Positions 11,835 through 23,311 are shown, counted from the stretch's first letter. The stretch is DNA of 64,000 nt from Stutzerimonas kunmingensis (GCF_021432085.1 NZ_CP090366.1:4340001-4404000), one strand, 5' to 3'. Made by a program: numbers and translations. Notes: generated by a model not told the origin, from the sequence alone.

Positions 11835-13379
11835 TTAGAGCTGCGGGCCGGCGTTGCGGATGGCGTCGGAGACATCGAACTTCTTGAAGTTCTCGACGAA
11901 CTTGGCTGCCAGTTCCTTTGCGGCATGGTCGTAGGCGCTCTTGTCGGCCCAGGTGTTGCGCGGGTTCAGCAGCTGGGTATCGACGCCGGAGACGGCCTTC
12001 GGCACGTCCAGATTGATGATCGGCAGGTGCTCGGTCTCGGCACCGATCAGCGCGCCGCTCTGAATCGCCGCGATCACCGCACGGGTGGTCGGGATGTTGA
12101 ATCGCTTGCCGACGCCGTAGCCACCACCGGTCCAGCCGGTGTTGACCAGGTAGACCTTGGAGCCAAAGCCGTTGATACGCTTGATCAGCAACTCGGCGTA
12201 CTCGCCAGCCGGACGCGGGAAGAACGGCGCGCCGAAGCAGGTGGAGAAGGTCGACTTGATGCCGCTGCCCGAACCCATTTCGGTCGAACCGACCAGCGCG
12301 GTGTAGCCGGACAGGAAGTGGTAGGCAGCTTGCTCGTTGTTCAGGATCGACACGGGCGGCAGTACGCCGGTCAGGTCGCAGGTCAGGAAGATCACCGCGT
12401 TCGGCTCACCGCCGAGGTTCTTCTCGGAGCGCTTCTCGACATGCTGCAGCGGGTACGCGGCGCGGCTGTTCTGGGTCAGGCTGGCGTCGGCGTAGTCGGG
12501 CAGACGGGTGCGCTCGTCGAGCACCACGTTCTCCAGCACGGCGCCGAACTTGATAGCCTTCCAGATCACCGGCTCGTTCTTCTCGGACAGGTCGATGCAC
12601 TTGGCGTAGCAGCCACCCTCGATGTTGAACACGCGGCCAACGCCCCAGCCGTGCTCGTCATCGCCGATCAGGTAGCGGCTCTCGTCGGCCGACAGGGTGG
12701 TCTTGCCGGTGCCGGACAGACCGAAGAACAGAGTGGTGTCGCCATCTTCGCCGATGTTGGCGGCACAGTGCATCGGCAGCACGTCGACGTCCGGCAGCAG
12801 GAAGTTCTGCACGGAGAACATGGCTTTCTTCATTTCACCGGCGTACTGCATGCCGGCGATCAGCACCTTCTTCTCGGCGAAGTTGATGATCACGCAGCCA
12901 TCGGAATTGGTGCCGTCACGCTCGGGTACGCACTGGAAGAACGGTGCGTTGAGGATGCGCCACTCGCTCAGGCTGGCCTGGTTGAACTGTTCCGGGGTGA
13001 TGAACAGGCAACGGCCGAACAGGTTGTGCCAGGCGGTCTCGGTGGTCATCTTGACCGGCAGGTAGTGCTCGGGATCGGCACCGACATGGACGTAGGAGAC
13101 GAAGCTGTCACGCTCGGCGATGTAGGCTTCGACGCGGTTCCACAGTGCTTCGAAGTTGCCGGCCGGGAACGGACGGTTGATCGGGCCCCAGGCAATCTTG
13201 TGCTGGGTGCTCGGCTCTTCGACGATGAAGCGGTCAGCCGGAGAACGACCCGTGCGGTGCCCGGTCTTCACCACCAGAGAGCCATTGGCGGACAGTTCGC
13301 CCTCTCCGCGCTTGACGGCTTCTTCAATCAGTTGAGCGGTGCTGATGTCGGTGTACACGGCGTTGGTGGCTTGCGTCAT
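11835..13379 (-). CDS. pckA: Phosphoenolpyruvate carboxykinase (ATP)
   Basis: 514 residues from ATG 13379 (GGGAA upstream), the usual length. It converts oxaloacetate plus ATP to PEP, ADP and CO2, the entry step of gluconeogenesis. Family signatures include [14 protein letters not shown], the ATP-binding P-loop [15 protein letters not shown], the metal/kinase motif DDEHGW, and the C-terminal [12 protein letters not shown]. The frame is open about 57 codons upstream, but that stretch is not homologous to PckA. It lies downstream of hslR and hslO on the same strand, a conserved Pseudomonas order, with a 221-bp gap that probably holds its own promoter. Confidence 0.95.
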   Translation of the reverse strand: MTQATNAVYTDISTAQLIEEAVKRGEGELSANGSLVVKTGHRTGRSPADRFIVEEPSTQHKIAWGPINRPFPAGNFEALWNRVEAYIAERDSFVSYVHVGADPEHYLPVKMTTETAWHNLFGRCLFITPEQFNQASLSEWRILNAPFFQCVPERDGTNSDGCVIINFAEKKVLIAGMQYAGEMKKAMFSVQNFLLPDVDVLPMHCAANIGEDGDTTLFFGLSGTGKTTLSADESRYLIGDDEHGWGVGRVFNIEGGCYAKCIDLSEKNEPVIWKAIKFGAVLENVVLDERTRLPDYADASLTQNSRAAYPLQHVEKRSEKNLGGEPNAVIFLTCDLTGVLPPVSILNNEQAAYHFLSGYTALVGSTEMGSGSGIKSTFSTCFGAPFFPRPAGEYAELLIKRINGFGSKVYLVNTGWTGGGYGVGKRFNIPTTRAVIAAIQSGALIGAETEHLPIINLDVPKAVSGVDTQLLNPRNTWADKSAYDHAAKELAAKFVENFKKFDVSDAIRNAGPQL

Positions 13380-13600
13380 GAGTGTTCCCGTCGGCCTTGG
13401 GCCGATTCCTCCATGCTGTTGTAGCCCGCCGAGCGACGAACTACATCGAAAAAAGTGCGCGCGATTATGCCAGATAATGCACCGCGCTGGGTATGAGGCC
13501 GTGATGGCCAAATAGTTCACTGGCTGGCTGCAGGTCCATCCCTGTCTCATTCCTTAGCGTACTGGCGCTCCGCGGATGGCTGCCGAGCGCCAGGCGCCGC

Positions 13601-14488
13601 TCAATGACGGGTGCCCGAGGGCGCGTCGCTGCCGCCACCGGCGAAAAGCTGGGCCACGTCCGCGGCATCATAGGTGTACTTCTCGTTGCAGAACTGGCAA
13701 TCGATGCTCACCGCACCGCCCTGCTCGACCACGAGTTGCTGGGCGTCTTCCTCGCCCAGGCTGATCAGCGCACGGGCCGAGCGCTCCCGCGAGCAGCTGC
13801 AGCGAAAGCGGATCGGCAGCGCGTCGAACAGGCGCAGCTGCTCCTGATGGTAGAGCCGGTGCAACAGCGTCTCGGCATCCAGCCCGAGCAGTTCCTCGGC
13901 CGTCAGGGTGTCGGCCAGGGTGCGCAGGTGCTCCCAGCTGGCGTCACGCTCGTCGGCATCCTTGATTCGATCGGCCGGCAACTGCTGCAGCAGCAGGCCG
14001 CAGGCCCGGCGGCTGTCGGCATTGAGCCAGAAGCGCGTCGGCAGCTGCTCGGACGCAACGAAGTAGTTGGTCAGGCATTCCGCCAGGTTGACCCCGTCCA
14101 GGCCGACGATGCCCTGGTAGCGCTGGCCGTTGGCCGGATCGACGGTGATCGCCAGCATGCCCTCGGGCATCAACTCGGCCAGCGTTGCGCCCGTCTCGAT
14201 CTGCTCGGCGTGGTAGCGCGCGATGCCGCGCACCTCCCGGGCACTGGAGCACTCGACCATCAGCAGCGGGACAGCTCCGCTGGAACGCGCCTGGAGAATC
14301 AGCAGCCCGTCGAACTTGAGCGTGCCGACCAGCAGCGCGGCAGCCGCGAGCAGCTCGCCAAGCAGCTGGGCGACGGGCTCGGGGTAGGTGTGCTTGGCCA
14401 GCACGTGCTGGAAGCTTTCGTCCAGCGTGGCGATTTCGCCGCGAACGTCGGAATCGTCGAAGATAAAGCGCTGAGTTTGGTCGGACAT
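13601..14488 (-). CDS. hslO: Hsp33 redox-regulated chaperone
   Basis: 295 residues from ATG 14488. Hsp33 is inactive when reduced and becomes a holdase when its C-terminal zinc centre is oxidised. The four zinc cysteines are visible as CSC (in [11 protein letters not shown]) and CQFC near the C-terminus. The N-terminal core matches the family ([33 protein letters not shown]). An upstream in-frame ATG at 14536 would add 16 residues not found in relatives. It lies 117 bp after hslR, and both heat-shock genes run leftward into pckA. Confidence 0.94.
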   Translation of the reverse strand: MSDQTQRFIFDDSDVRGEIATLDESFQHVLAKHTYPEPVAQLLGELLAAAALLVGTLKFDGLLILQARSSGAVPLLMVECSSAREVRGIARYHAEQIETGATLAELMPEGMLAITVDPANGQRYQGIVGLDGVNLAECLTNYFVASEQLPTRFWLNADSRRACGLLLQQLPADRIKDADERDASWEHLRTLADTLTAEELLGLDAETLLHRLYHQEQLRLFDALPIRFRCSCSRERSARALISLGEEDAQQLVVEQGGAVSIDCQFCNEKYTYDAADVAQLFAGGGSDAPSGTRH

Positions 14489-14605
14489 GCCGGGGCTCGC
14501 TGGAACGGCGGAGGAAGCCGGCGATTTTAGGCGCAAAGCCGGCCCGGACCAAGGGCGGCTGCCGGACGGCCTCGTGAGTGATGCAGCTCGCCAGCGTTGC
14601 GAAGA

Positions 14606-15004
14606 TCAGTCCGGTTTGTAGTCGCGCAGGTACTGGATCTGCCGGCGCTGCTTCTTGCTCGGCCGCCCATCGGTCTGCAGCCCCAGCGCGCCGGCCTTGC
14701 GCTGCGCCGCCGCTTCCTCGCGCGCGGCCAGGCTTTGCGGCGTCTCCTCGTAGAGTGTTTGCGCCTCGGGCGCTCCGCGGCGCACCGCCGACAAAGCGCG
14801 GACGACCACCGTGCGCTCGTCGAAACCGATGCGGATCAGCAGCTCGTCGCCCACCTTCGGTTCCTTGCTCGGCTTGCAACGCTCGCCACGACAGTGCACC
14901 TTGCCACCCTCGATGGCCGCCTTGGCCAGCGCACGGGTCTTGAAGAAGCGCGCAGCCCACAGCCACTTGTCCAGGCGCACCTTGTCGTCGTCTTTTTCGG
15001 CCAT
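14606..15004 (-). CDS. hslR: Hsp15, S4-domain RNA-binding heat-shock protein
   Basis: 132 residues, the usual Hsp15 length. The S4 RNA-binding domain is at the N-terminus (VRLDKWLWAARFFKTRALAK ...), and the tail is basic and Gln/Arg-rich (GRPSKKQRRQIQYLRDYK). Hsp15 binds 50S subunits carrying a stalled nascent chain and helps recycling. It is followed by hslO in the same direction, the standard hslR-hslO pair. Confidence 0.93.
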   Translation of the reverse strand: MAEKDDDKVRLDKWLWAARFFKTRALAKAAIEGGKVHCRGERCKPSKEPKVGDELLIRIGFDERTVVVRALSAVRRGAPEAQTLYEETPQSLAAREEAAAQRKAGALGLQTDGRPSKKQRRQIQYLRDYKPD

Positions 15005-15105
15005 CGTCCAGCTCTATCCTCTACACGTCGTTCTAGGGTGTTACAGACGGATGCAGTTGTCATGCACCCCGACTAGAATGCCGGCAAATTCTTCGGACGC
15101 TCCCA

Positions 15106-15573
15106 TTGAAGAGACTCGACCCCCATACCGTGATCGGTCTGCGTGAATGGATCGCCCTGCCGGATCTCGGCGTGGTGGGCCTGCGCGCGAAGGTCGATAC
15201 CGGGGCCAGCACATCGGCGCTGCATGCTACCGAGATCAGCGAGTTCGAACGCGACGGTCAGCGCTGGGTCCGATTCACCGCCCACCTGGGCACGCTGGTA
15301 CAGCGCCGCCACCGCTGCGAGGCACCGCTGGTCACGCGCAAGCTGATCAAGAGTTCCAACGGGCAGGTGCAGACGCGCTACGTGGTGCGAACATTGCTTG
15401 CACTCGGCAGTCATGTCTGGCCGGTGGAGTTCACCCTGACCTGCCGCAAGACCATGCGTTATCGCCTGCTGCTCGGTTCAAAGGCACTGGTCGAAGGGCA
15501 ATGGCTGATCGATCCGTCGCGAACCTATATTCAGGACAAACCCCAGATCCTCACTTCCTCCGGTGCTCCATGA
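15106..15573 (+). CDS. rimB: ATP-dependent zinc protease / RimB-type protein
   Basis: 155 residues if the TTG at 15106 is used; a GTG at 15130 would give 147. It belongs to the RimB (DUF785, retropepsin-like) family: [18 protein letters not shown] has the DTGAS active-site-like motif, and [10 protein letters not shown] the second conserved strand. In pseudomonads RimB is reported to partner RimK in modification of ribosomal protein S6. The stop overlaps the rimK ATG (ATGA), so translation is coupled. The small rimA gene described upstream of rimB in other pseudomonads has no room here, as only about 100 bp separate it from divergent hslR. Confidence 0.8.
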   Translation: MKRLDPHTVIGLREWIALPDLGVVGLRAKVDTGASTSALHATEISEFERDGQRWVRFTAHLGTLVQRRHRCEAPLVTRKLIKSSNGQVQTRYVVRTLLALGSHVWPVEFTLTCRKTMRYRLLLGSKALVEGQWLIDPSRTYIQDKPQILTSSGAP

Positions 15574-16475
15574 AAATCGCCGTGCTGTCGCGCAATCCGC
15601 GCCTGTATTCCACCCGACGCCTGGTCGAAGCCGGCCAGCAGCGGGGCCATGAGGTGGTGGTGATCGATACGCTACGCGCGTACATGAACATTGCCAGCCA
15701 CAAGCCGCAGATCCATTACCGCGGCAAACCGCTGGACGGCTTCGACGCGGTGATCCCGCGCATCGGCGCCTCGGTGACCTTCTATGGCTGTGCGGTGCTG
15801 CGCCAGTTCGAGATGCAAGGCGTGTTCCCACTCAACGAGTCAGTCGCCATCGCCCGCTCGCGGGACAAGCTGCGTGCGCTGCAACTGCTGTCGCGCCGCG
15901 GCGTCGGCCTGCCCGTGACCGGCTTCGCCCACTCGCCGGATGACATTCCCGACCTGATCCAGATGGTCAACGGCGCCCCCCTGGTGATCAAGGTTCTGGA
16001 GGGCACCCAGGGCATCGGCGTGGTGCTCTGTGAAACCGAGAAGGCCGCCGAATCGGTGATCGAGGCCTTCATGGGGCTCAAGCAGGACATCATGGTGCAG
16101 GAGTACATAAAGGAAGCCGGCGGCGCCGACATCCGCTGCTTCGTGGTCGGCGACAAGGTCATCGCGGCGATGAAGCGCCAGGCCAAGCCCGGCGAGTTCC
16201 GCTCCAACCTGCACCGTGGCGGCTCCGCCAGCCTGATCAAGATCACCCCGGAAGAACGCATGACCGCCATCCGTGCGGCGAAGGTGATGGGCCTGAACGT
16301 CGCCGGCGTCGACATCCTGCGCTCAAACCATGGCCCGCTGGTGATGGAGGTCAACTCCTCGCCGGGCCTGGCCGGCATCGAAGAGACCACCGGCAAGGAC
16401 GTCGCCGGGCTGATCATCCAGTACCTGGAGAAGAACGGCGGGCCGCACCTGACCCGTACCAAAGGCAAGGGCTGA
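15570..16475 (+). CDS. rimK: RimK, ribosomal protein S6 glutamate ligase (ATP-grasp)
   Basis: 301 residues from ATG 15570. RimK adds glutamates to the C-terminus of ribosomal protein S6. The protein begins [23 protein letters not shown]-grasp elements are [38 protein letters not shown] and [20 protein letters not shown]. The length matches E. coli RimK (300). An open frame extends upstream within rimB but the ATGA overlap fixes the start. It is in an operon with rimB and convergent with envZ, 21 bp away. Confidence 0.93.
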   Translation: MKIAVLSRNPRLYSTRRLVEAGQQRGHEVVVIDTLRAYMNIASHKPQIHYRGKPLDGFDAVIPRIGASVTFYGCAVLRQFEMQGVFPLNESVAIARSRDKLRALQLLSRRGVGLPVTGFAHSPDDIPDLIQMVNGAPLVIKVLEGTQGIGVVLCETEKAAESVIEAFMGLKQDIMVQEYIKEAGGADIRCFVVGDKVIAAMKRQAKPGEFRSNLHRGGSASLIKITPEERMTAIRAAKVMGLNVAGVDILRSNHGPLVMEVNSSPGLAGIEETTGKDVAGLIIQYLEKNGGPHLTRTKGKG

Positions 16476-16496
16476 TTCCGCCTCGTGGCGAACCGG

Positions 16497-17828
16497 CTAC
16501 TCGGCCGGTTTGCCCTGCACCGCATCGCGCGGCAGCAGCAATCCCAGCGGCAGGCTGACGCGCGCCTCCAAACCACCGCCCTCACGGTTGCGCAACTCGA
16601 CGATGCCGCCGTGCTGTGAAGCGATGCGTTTGACGATCGCCAGACCCAGCCCGGCGCCCTGCCCGCCACGAGCGCGATCACCGCGGATGAACGGATTGAA
16701 GATGCCTTCCAGCTCGGCGGGATCGATCCCCGGGCCGCGGTCGAGCACGCTCAGCACCACGTAGGGCGCGTGCTGGTCGCCCGACACATAAGCCGCCACC
16801 TCCACCCCGCCGCCGCCGTAGCGCAAGGCGTTCTCGATGAGATTCACCAGCAGCCGCTTGACCGAAACCCGACGCAGGGCGAACGGCGGCATCGGCTCGA
16901 CGCAAAGGCGAACGATCTCCTGTTGCTGGTTGTAGGGCGCCACCACTTCACGGATCAGCTCCCCGAGGTCGGTGGTTTCCACCGGTTCATCGCTGCCGTC
17001 GCGGACGAAGGCGAGGAACTGATCGAGGATCGCATTCATGTCCTCGACATCACGAATCATGTCGTCGGTCAGCTCGTCATCGCTGCTCATCAGCTCCAGC
17101 GACAGGCGCAGGCGCGTCAATGGCGTGCGCAGATCGTGGGAAACCCCGGCCAGCATCAGTTCGCGCTCCCGGCCAGCCTGCTCGACGTCCTCGGCCATCT
17201 GGTTGAAGGCGCGATACACCTCGGTCATCTCGCTCGGCGTATCGCTGATCGGCAGGCGCACGCGCCGGCCCTTGCCGATCTGCCGTGCGGCGAAGACCAG
17301 GCGCTTGAGCGGCAGATTGAGCTGGCTGACGAAGATCCACGCCGCCCCGGTGGACAGCAGGCCGATACCGAGGAACCAGCCGAGCACGCTCCAGATGCGC
17401 TGGCCACGCAGCGGATAGGCGTACAGCGGCACCTGCACCCAGTCCGGCCCCAACGCAGGCGCGCGCACCCAGATCGCCGTGGACGGCTGGATACGCACGC
17501 GCACCTCGGTATCGTCGCCCAGCTCGTCGCGCATCTGCCGCTGGAAGATCTCGGTGTAGGGCCAGTGGTATTCGCTGCGCGGCACGTTCTGCTCGGCCAC
17601 CAGCTGCAGGCCGGCGGCGCGACCGATACGGTCTCGGTCTTCGAGATCGGCGGCCCAGTAGGCACGCAGCGTCAGTGCCGCGCCGTGGCTGTACTGGCGG
17701 TCAACCAGCACGTCCTCGTTGGTCATCAGGTAGACCAGCGTCAGGACCTTGGAGAACAGCACCACGATCAGCACCATCCACAGGGTGCGGGCGAAGAAGC
17801 TTTGCGGGAACCAGAGCGGAGTTTTCAT
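16497..17828 (-). CDS. envZ: EnvZ-type osmosensing histidine kinase
   Basis: 443 residues from ATG 17828. TM1 is at about residues 15-35 and TM2 at about 155-178, with a ~120-residue periplasmic loop. A HAMP domain follows, then the H-box AGVSHDLRTPLTRLRLSLEL with the phospho-accepting His, N-box NLIENALRYG, and G-boxes DRGPGIDP and GAGLGLAIVKRI. It phosphorylates and dephosphorylates OmpR in the inner membrane. It lies 76 bp downstream of ompR. The open frame extends 38 codons upstream of the chosen ATG but lacks similarity. Confidence 0.9.
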   Translation of the reverse strand: MKTPLWFPQSFFARTLWMVLIVVLFSKVLTLVYLMTNEDVLVDRQYSHGAALTLRAYWAADLEDRDRIGRAAGLQLVAEQNVPRSEYHWPYTEIFQRQMRDELGDDTEVRVRIQPSTAIWVRAPALGPDWVQVPLYAYPLRGQRIWSVLGWFLGIGLLSTGAAWIFVSQLNLPLKRLVFAARQIGKGRRVRLPISDTPSEMTEVYRAFNQMAEDVEQAGRERELMLAGVSHDLRTPLTRLRLSLELMSSDDELTDDMIRDVEDMNAILDQFLAFVRDGSDEPVETTDLGELIREVVAPYNQQQEIVRLCVEPMPPFALRRVSVKRLLVNLIENALRYGGGGVEVAAYVSGDQHAPYVVLSVLDRGPGIDPAELEGIFNPFIRGDRARGGQGAGLGLAIVKRIASQHGGIVELRNREGGGLEARVSLPLGLLLPRDAVQGKPAE

Positions 17829-17904
17829 GAAGTCCCGGCGGCAGGCCCAGAACGGCAGGCCGCGAGCGTAACGCGCTCGCAGCCTGCAGCAGGCCGCAGC
17901 CAAC

Positions 17905-18639
17905 TCACTTGTTGCCGTCCGGCACGAATACGTAACCCACACCCCAGACGGTCTGGATATAGCGCGGCTTGGACGGGTCCGGCTCGATCAGCCGGCGCAG
18001 GCGGGATATCTGCACGTCGATGGAGCGCTCCAGTGCATCCCACTCGCGCCCGCGGGCGAGGTTCATCAGCTTGTCGCGGGTCAGCGGCTCGCGTGCATGC
18101 TGGACCAGCGCCTTGAGCACGGCGAACTCACCGGTGGTGAGCATGTGCACTTCGTTGCCTTTCTTCAGCTCACGGGTCGCCAGCGATAGCTCGTACTCGC
18201 CGAAGGTGACGGTCTCGTCCTCGCTGGCCGGCGCGCCCGGAACCTGCGGCGCCTGCCGACGCAGCACCGCACGAATGCGCGCGAGCAGCTCGCGGGGGTT
18301 GAAGGGCTTGGCCAGGTAATCATCGGCGCCCTGCTCCAGGCCCTGGATGCGGCTGGCCTCGTCGCCCTTGGCGGTGAGCATGATGATCGGAATCTGGTTG
18401 TTACCCTCGCGCAGCCGGCGGCACGCGGAAAGCCCGTCCTCACCCGGCATCATCAGGTCGAGCACCACCAGCTGGAATAGCTCGCGGCTGAGCAAACGAT
18501 CCATCTGCTCGGTGTTTTCCACGGTACGGACGCGGTAGCCCTGCTCGTCGAGAAAACGCTCGAGCAGACGTCGCAGACGGGCATCGTCATCGACGATGAG
18601 GATTTTTTCGCCTTCGCTGGCTGGCGCAGTGCTGCTCAT
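17905..18639 (-). CDS. ompR: OmpR-type response regulator
   Basis: 244 residues. The receiver domain has acidic pocket VDDD (residues 17-20), phospho-acceptor D61 in VVLDLMMPGEDG, Thr in MLTAKG and Lys in LAKPFNPREL. The winged-helix DNA-binding domain is C-terminal (EFAVLKALVQHAREPLTRDKL ... RYIQTVWGVGYVF). It is the partner of the adjacent EnvZ and would control porins and osmotic responses. Confidence 0.93.
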   Translation of the reverse strand: MSSTAPASEGEKILIVDDDARLRRLLERFLDEQGYRVRTVENTEQMDRLLSRELFQLVVLDLMMPGEDGLSACRRLREGNNQIPIIMLTAKGDEASRIQGLEQGADDYLAKPFNPRELLARIRAVLRRQAPQVPGAPASEDETVTFGEYELSLATRELKKGNEVHMLTTGEFAVLKALVQHAREPLTRDKLMNLARGREWDALERSIDVQISRLRRLIEPDPSKPRYIQTVWGVGYVFVPDGNK

Positions 18640-18863
18640 GGAAACTCCCAGATGGTCGACGGCGCATTATTGCGCAGTGTGGAACGGCCCTACTGACAGC
18701 CATTGTTAGCAGATTTTTCGTCGAACGGCCGATTCCCGCAGCATTCGACCAGACCGGCGACCGCTCACCGGCAATCGGTTGAGGCCGGCCGCCGCAGTTC
18801 CCCTATAATCGCCGGCTTTCGCGCAGGCCCGGCCTGCATGGTTTGACTGACCCAGGTAGGTTC

Positions 18864-21182
18864 ATGGACAGCATCAATTCCCGTATCGCCAACGAGCTGG
18901 GCGTGCGCCCGCAACAGGTCGCCGCCGCCGTGGCGCTGCTCGACGAAGGCTCCACCGTTCCCTTCATCGCCCGCTACCGCAAGGAAGTCACCGGCAGCCT
19001 CGACGATACCCAGCTGCGCAACCTGGAAGAGCGCCTGCGTTACCTGCGCGAGCTGGACGAGCGCCGCGTCTCGATCCTCGCCAGCATCGAGGAACAGGGC
19101 AAGCTGACCCCCGAGCTCAAGCGCGAGATTGATCTCGCCGACACCAAGACCCGCCTCGAAGACCTCTACCTGCCCTACAAGCAGAAGCGCCGCACCAAGG
19201 GCCAGATCGCCCTCGAAGCCGGTCTTGGCGAGCTGGCGGATGCGCTGTTCGGCAACCCGGACCTTACGCCAGAGCAGCAAGCCGAGCGCTTCGTCGACGC
19301 CGAGAAGGGCTTCGCCGATGTGAAAGCCGTCCTTGAAGGCGCCAAGTACATCCTCATGGAGCGCTTCGCCGAAGATGCCGACCTGCTGGCCAAGCTGCGC
19401 GACTTCCTCAAGCACAACGCCACCCTCAGCGCTCGTGTGGTGCCGGGCAAGGAGAACGAGGGCGCCAAGTTCAGCGACTACTTCGAGCATGACGAAGTGC
19501 TGAAGAACACCCCTTCGCACCGCGCGCTGGCGATCTTCCGCGGCCGCAACGAAGGCATCCTCAGCGTCAGCCTCAAGGTCGGTGACGAAACGCCCGGCGG
19601 CATGCACCCCGGCGAAGGCATGATCGGCGAGCGCTTCGGCATCGCCAACCGCGGCCGCGCCGCCGACAAGTGGCTCGGCGAGGTGGTGCGCTGGACCTGG
19701 AAGGTCAAGCTCTACACCCACTTGGAAACCGACTTGCTCGGTGAGCTGCGCGACAAGGCCGAGGACGAAGCCATCTCGGTGTTCGCCCGCAACCTGCACG
19801 ACCTGCTGCTCTCCGCCCCGGCTGGCCCGCGCGCGACCCTGGCGCTGGACCCAGGCCTGCGCACCGGTTGCAAGGTCGCGGTGGTCGACGCCACCGGCAA
19901 GCTGCTGGAAACCGCCACCGTCTACCCGCACGCACCGCGCAACGACTGGGACGGCACCCTGGCGATTCTCGCCAAGCTGTGCGCCAAGCACGCCGTCGAC
20001 CTGATCGCCATCGGCAACGGCACCGCCAGCCGCGAATCGGACAAGCTGGCCGGCGAGCTGATCAAGAAAGTACCCGGACTCAAGCTAACCAAGATCATGG
20101 TCAGCGAAGCCGGCGCCTCGGTGTATTCGGCCTCGGAACTGGCGGCCAAGGAGTTCCCGGACCTGGACGTCTCCCTGCGCGGCGCCGTGTCCATCGCCCG
20201 CCGCCTGCAAGATCCGCTGGCCGAGCTGGTGAAAATCGACCCGAAGTCCATCGGCGTCGGTCAGTACCAGCACGACGTGTCCCAGCTCAAGCTGGCGCGT
20301 TCGCTGGACGCGGTGGTCGAGGATTGCGTGAACGCTGTCGGCGTCGACGTGAATACCGCTTCCGCCGCCCTGCTGGCGCGCATTTCCGGCCTCAACTCGA
20401 CGCTGGCGCAGAACATCGTGCAGTTCCGCGATGCCAACGGTGCGTTCAAGTCGCGCAGCGAGCTGAAGAAGGTGCCGCGCCTGGGCGACAAGACCTTCGA
20501 ACAGGCCGCCGGCTTCCTCCGCGTGATGAACGGCGACAACCCGCTGGACGCCTCCGCCGTGCACCCGGAAACCTATTCGCTGGTCAAACGCATCGCCGCC
20601 GATACCAACCGCGACATCCGCTCGCTGATCGGCGACTCGGCGTTTCTCAAGCGCCTGGACCCCAAGCAGTTCACCGACGAGACCTTTGGCTTGCCGACTG
20701 TCACCGACATCCTCAGCGAACTGGACAAGCCCGGCCGCGATCCGCGCCCGGAGTTCAAGACCGCCGAGTTCCAGGAAGGCGTCGAGAAGCTCAGCGACCT
20801 TGAGCCGGGCATGGTGCTCGAGGGTGTGGTGACCAACGTGACCAACTTCGGCGCCTTCGTCGACATCGGCGTGCATCAGGACGGTCTAGTGCACATCAGC
20901 GCGCTGTCGGAGAAGTTCGTCAAGGACCCGTACGAAGTGGTCAAGGCCGGTGACATCGTCAAGGTCAAGGTCATGGAAGTGGACATCCCGCGCCAGCGCG
21001 TCGGCCTTTCCATGCGCATGAGCGATACGCCCGGCGCCAAGACCGACGGCCCGCGTGGCGGCGCCGGCAAGCCACGCGGCAACGCGCCGCGCAGCGAGCG
21101 CCATGCCAAGGAAGAAAAGCCGGCACCGGCCAATGCCGCCATGGCCGCGCTGTTCGCCAACGCCAAGCAGCTGAGGAAGTAG
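18864..21182 (+). CDS. tex: Tex, RNA-binding transcription accessory protein
   Basis: 772 residues from ATG 18864. Domain order fits Tex: N-terminal helical region ([20 protein letters not shown]), a YqgF/RNase H-like domain ([15 protein letters not shown], about 325-450), helix-hairpin-helix repeats ([14 protein letters not shown] ... [16 protein letters not shown]) and a C-terminal S1 domain ([21 protein letters not shown]). A basic, low-complexity tail follows. Tex binds RNA/DNA and affects transcription. Its stop is 2 bp from the next gene's ATG, so the two form an operon. Confidence 0.93.
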   Translation: MDSINSRIANELGVRPQQVAAAVALLDEGSTVPFIARYRKEVTGSLDDTQLRNLEERLRYLRELDERRVSILASIEEQGKLTPELKREIDLADTKTRLEDLYLPYKQKRRTKGQIALEAGLGELADALFGNPDLTPEQQAERFVDAEKGFADVKAVLEGAKYILMERFAEDADLLAKLRDFLKHNATLSARVVPGKENEGAKFSDYFEHDEVLKNTPSHRALAIFRGRNEGILSVSLKVGDETPGGMHPGEGMIGERFGIANRGRAADKWLGEVVRWTWKVKLYTHLETDLLGELRDKAEDEAISVFARNLHDLLLSAPAGPRATLALDPGLRTGCKVAVVDATGKLLETATVYPHAPRNDWDGTLAILAKLCAKHAVDLIAIGNGTASRESDKLAGELIKKVPGLKLTKIMVSEAGASVYSASELAAKEFPDLDVSLRGAVSIARRLQDPLAELVKIDPKSIGVGQYQHDVSQLKLARSLDAVVEDCVNAVGVDVNTASAALLARISGLNSTLAQNIVQFRDANGAFKSRSELKKVPRLGDKTFEQAAGFLRVMNGDNPLDASAVHPETYSLVKRIAADTNRDIRSLIGDSAFLKRLDPKQFTDETFGLPTVTDILSELDKPGRDPRPEFKTAEFQEGVEKLSDLEPGMVLEGVVTNVTNFGAFVDIGVHQDGLVHISALSEKFVKDPYEVVKAGDIVKVKVMEVDIPRQRVGLSMRMSDTPGAKTDGPRGGAGKPRGNAPRSERHAKEEKPAPANAAMAALFANAKQLRK

Positions 21183-21184
21183 GC

Positions 21185-21574
21185 ATGAGCATTCAAGTCG
21201 AGGCGGTGGGCAGCTCCAGCGCCTTCGGCCGCCTGCTCGGCCTGGAGATTCACCAGGTCGGCAACGGCGAGGCGGTGCTCGGCCTGACCATGCACGACGG
21301 CCTGCGCAACCTGCACGGCAAGCTGCACGGCGGCGCGCTGTTCTCGCTGATCGACACCGCCATGGGGCAGGCCAGCCACAGCCTCGGCGATGGCTCGCCG
21401 AACAGCGTGACGCTCGAATGCAAGGTCAACTACATCCGCCCGGTGACCGAGGGCGAACTGCGCTGTCGCGCCTGGGTGGTGCATGGCGGCCGGCGGACTC
21501 AGGTGCTCGAAGCCGAGGTGCATCAGGGCGAAAAACTGATCGCCAAGGCCCAGGCGACCTTCGCCTGCCTCTAG
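21185..21574 (+). CDS. PaaI-type hotdog-fold thioesterase
   Basis: 129 residues. The hotdog motif LRNLHGKLHGGALFSLIDTAMGQA includes the HGG..F..D/E pattern of acyl-CoA thioesterases; VTLECKVNYIRPVTEGELRC is the conserved strand. It would hydrolyse an acyl- or aryl-CoA. It starts 2 bp after the tex stop, so it is cotranscribed. The substrate is unknown. Confidence 0.85.
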   Translation: MSIQVEAVGSSSAFGRLLGLEIHQVGNGEAVLGLTMHDGLRNLHGKLHGGALFSLIDTAMGQASHSLGDGSPNSVTLECKVNYIRPVTEGELRCRAWVVHGGRRTQVLEAEVHQGEKLIAKAQATFACL

Positions 21575-21700
21575 TGGCCTGTGCCACTGGCCGCTAGCGG
21601 AGTCGGCATGCGTCGACAGCGATCGAAGCAACGCTGCCTCTTGTGAAGCGGCGTTTCCATCCCCATATTGGGCCGACTGTCGCGTGAAGGAATCCACAAG

Positions 21701-23278
21701 TTGAGCGCTCTTCTCACCCACCGCCTGGCATTGCTGGCCGAGCCGTCCCACCTGCCGCTGCTCAGTCAATGCCTGCACGGGATCGAACGCGAATGCCTGC
21801 GCGTCGACGCTCGCGGTCAGCTGGCGATGACCCCGCACCCCGCCGCACTGGGCTCGGCGCTGACCCACCCGCAGATCACCACGGATTATTCCGAGGCGCT
21901 ACTGGAATTCATCACCGGCACCGACCAGGACCCGCAGAACACCCTGGCCGAGCTCGAAGCGATCCACCGCTTCACCTATGCCAAGCTCGGCGAAGAATTC
22001 CTCTGGAGCCCGTCGATGCCCTGCCCGCTGCCGAGCGAGGCGGACATCCCGATCGCCGAGTACGGCAGTTCCAACATCGGCCGGCTCAAGCACGTCTATC
22101 GCCAGGGCCTGGCCCTGCGCTACGGCAAGACCATGCAGTGCATCGCCGGCATCCACTACAACTTCTCGCTGCCCGAGGCGCTGTGGCCGGTACTGCAGGC
22201 CGATGATGGCGATATCCGCTCGGCCCAGGACTACCGCTCGACGCGCTACATCGGCGTGATCCGCAACTTCCGTCGCTACAGTTGGCTGCTGATGTACCTG
22301 TTCGGTGCCTCACCGGCGCTGGACGCCGGCTTCCTGCGCGGACGTCAGCATCAGCTCGAGACGCTCGACGCTGACACCCTGTACCTGCCGTACGCCACCA
22401 GCCTGCGCATGAGCGATCTGGGCTACCAGAACAATGCCCAGGCCGGGTTGACGCCCTGCTACGACGACCTGGCGAGCTACACCGAGAGCCTGTTCCGCGC
22501 CGTCTCCACGCCGTATGCCCCCTATGAGGCGATGGGCATCAAGGATGCCGCCGGCAACTGGCAGCAGCTCAACACCAACGTGCTGCAGATCGAGAACGAG
22601 TACTACTCGAACATTCGCCCGAAACGCGTCACCGCCACCGGCGAACGACCGTTGCAAGCGCTGCGCGCGCGCGGCATCCAGTACATCGAAGTGCGCTGCC
22701 TGGACATCAACCCCTTCCTGCCGCTGGGGATCGACCTCAACGAAGCGCGCTTCCTCGACGCCTTCCTGCTGTTCTGTGCGCTGGACGACAGCCCCTGCCT
22801 GGCCGACGGCGAATGCAGCGCGGCCACCGACAACTTCCTCAGTGTGGTCAAGGAAGGCCGGCGTCCGGGACTCGAGCTGCAGCGTTGTGGCGAGAACGTC
22901 ATGCTCAGTGACTGGGCCAACCAGTTGCTCGACGAGATCGGCCAGGTTGCCGCCCTCCTCGACCGCAGCCATGCTGACTCCCGGCACGCCGAGGCGCTCG
23001 CCGAGCAGCGCGCCAAGGTCGCCGACAGCAGCCTGACGGCGTCCGCCCGCGTACTTGACGAGCTGCGCCGCAGCGGTGAGAGCTTCAGCCAGTTCGCCAT
23101 GCGCCAGACCCTGGCCCACGCCGACTACTTCCGCAGCCAGGCACCGAGTGCAAGCGAGCTGGATCAGTTCGAATCCGCCGCGCATCAGTCGCTGGAGCGC
23201 CAGGCGGAGATGGAAGCGACGGACGAGCTGGATTTCGACAGCTTCGTCGTCGAGTACCAGCGCGGTCTTAGTCTCTAA
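21701..23278 (+). CDS. gshA: Glutamate-cysteine ligase
   Basis: 525 residues from the TTG at 21701, preceded by AAGGA about 9 nt upstream. The resulting N-terminus ([12 protein letters not shown]) aligns with the known Pseudomonas GshA start (MSDLLSRRLALL). It makes gamma-glutamylcysteine from Glu, Cys and ATP, the first step of glutathione synthesis. Signatures: [65 protein letters not shown] and [12 protein letters not shown]. The frame stays open to 21668, but that start has no support. Confidence 0.93.
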   Translation: MSALLTHRLALLAEPSHLPLLSQCLHGIERECLRVDARGQLAMTPHPAALGSALTHPQITTDYSEALLEFITGTDQDPQNTLAELEAIHRFTYAKLGEEFLWSPSMPCPLPSEADIPIAEYGSSNIGRLKHVYRQGLALRYGKTMQCIAGIHYNFSLPEALWPVLQADDGDIRSAQDYRSTRYIGVIRNFRRYSWLLMYLFGASPALDAGFLRGRQHQLETLDADTLYLPYATSLRMSDLGYQNNAQAGLTPCYDDLASYTESLFRAVSTPYAPYEAMGIKDAAGNWQQLNTNVLQIENEYYSNIRPKRVTATGERPLQALRARGIQYIEVRCLDINPFLPLGIDLNEARFLDAFLLFCALDDSPCLADGECSAATDNFLSVVKEGRRPGLELQRCGENVMLSDWANQLLDEIGQVAALLDRSHADSRHAEALAEQRAKVADSSLTASARVLDELRRSGESFSQFAMRQTLAHADYFRSQAPSASELDQFESAAHQSLERQAEMEATDELDFDSFVVEYQRGLSL

Positions 23279-23283
23279 GCAAA

Positions 23284-23304
23284 CGGCGGGCGCAACGCCC
23301 GCCG
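23284..23304. terminator. Hairpin between convergent gshA and argA
   Basis: A 9-bp GC-rich stem (CGGCGGGCG / CGCCCGCCG) with a 3-nt CAA loop fills the 33-bp space between the convergent gshA and argA stops. It has no long T-run, so termination may be partial. Confidence 0.55.
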
Positions 23305-23311
23305 GCACACT

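Noticed and set aside
11925..13424. 499-codon open frame antisense to pckA
   Set aside because: It is the mirror of a highly biased, GC-rich essential gene; product is low-complexity with no family motifs, while the other strand encodes full PckA.
18765..19991. 408-codon frame antisense to tex
   Set aside because: Mirror of the tex 5' half; no motifs.
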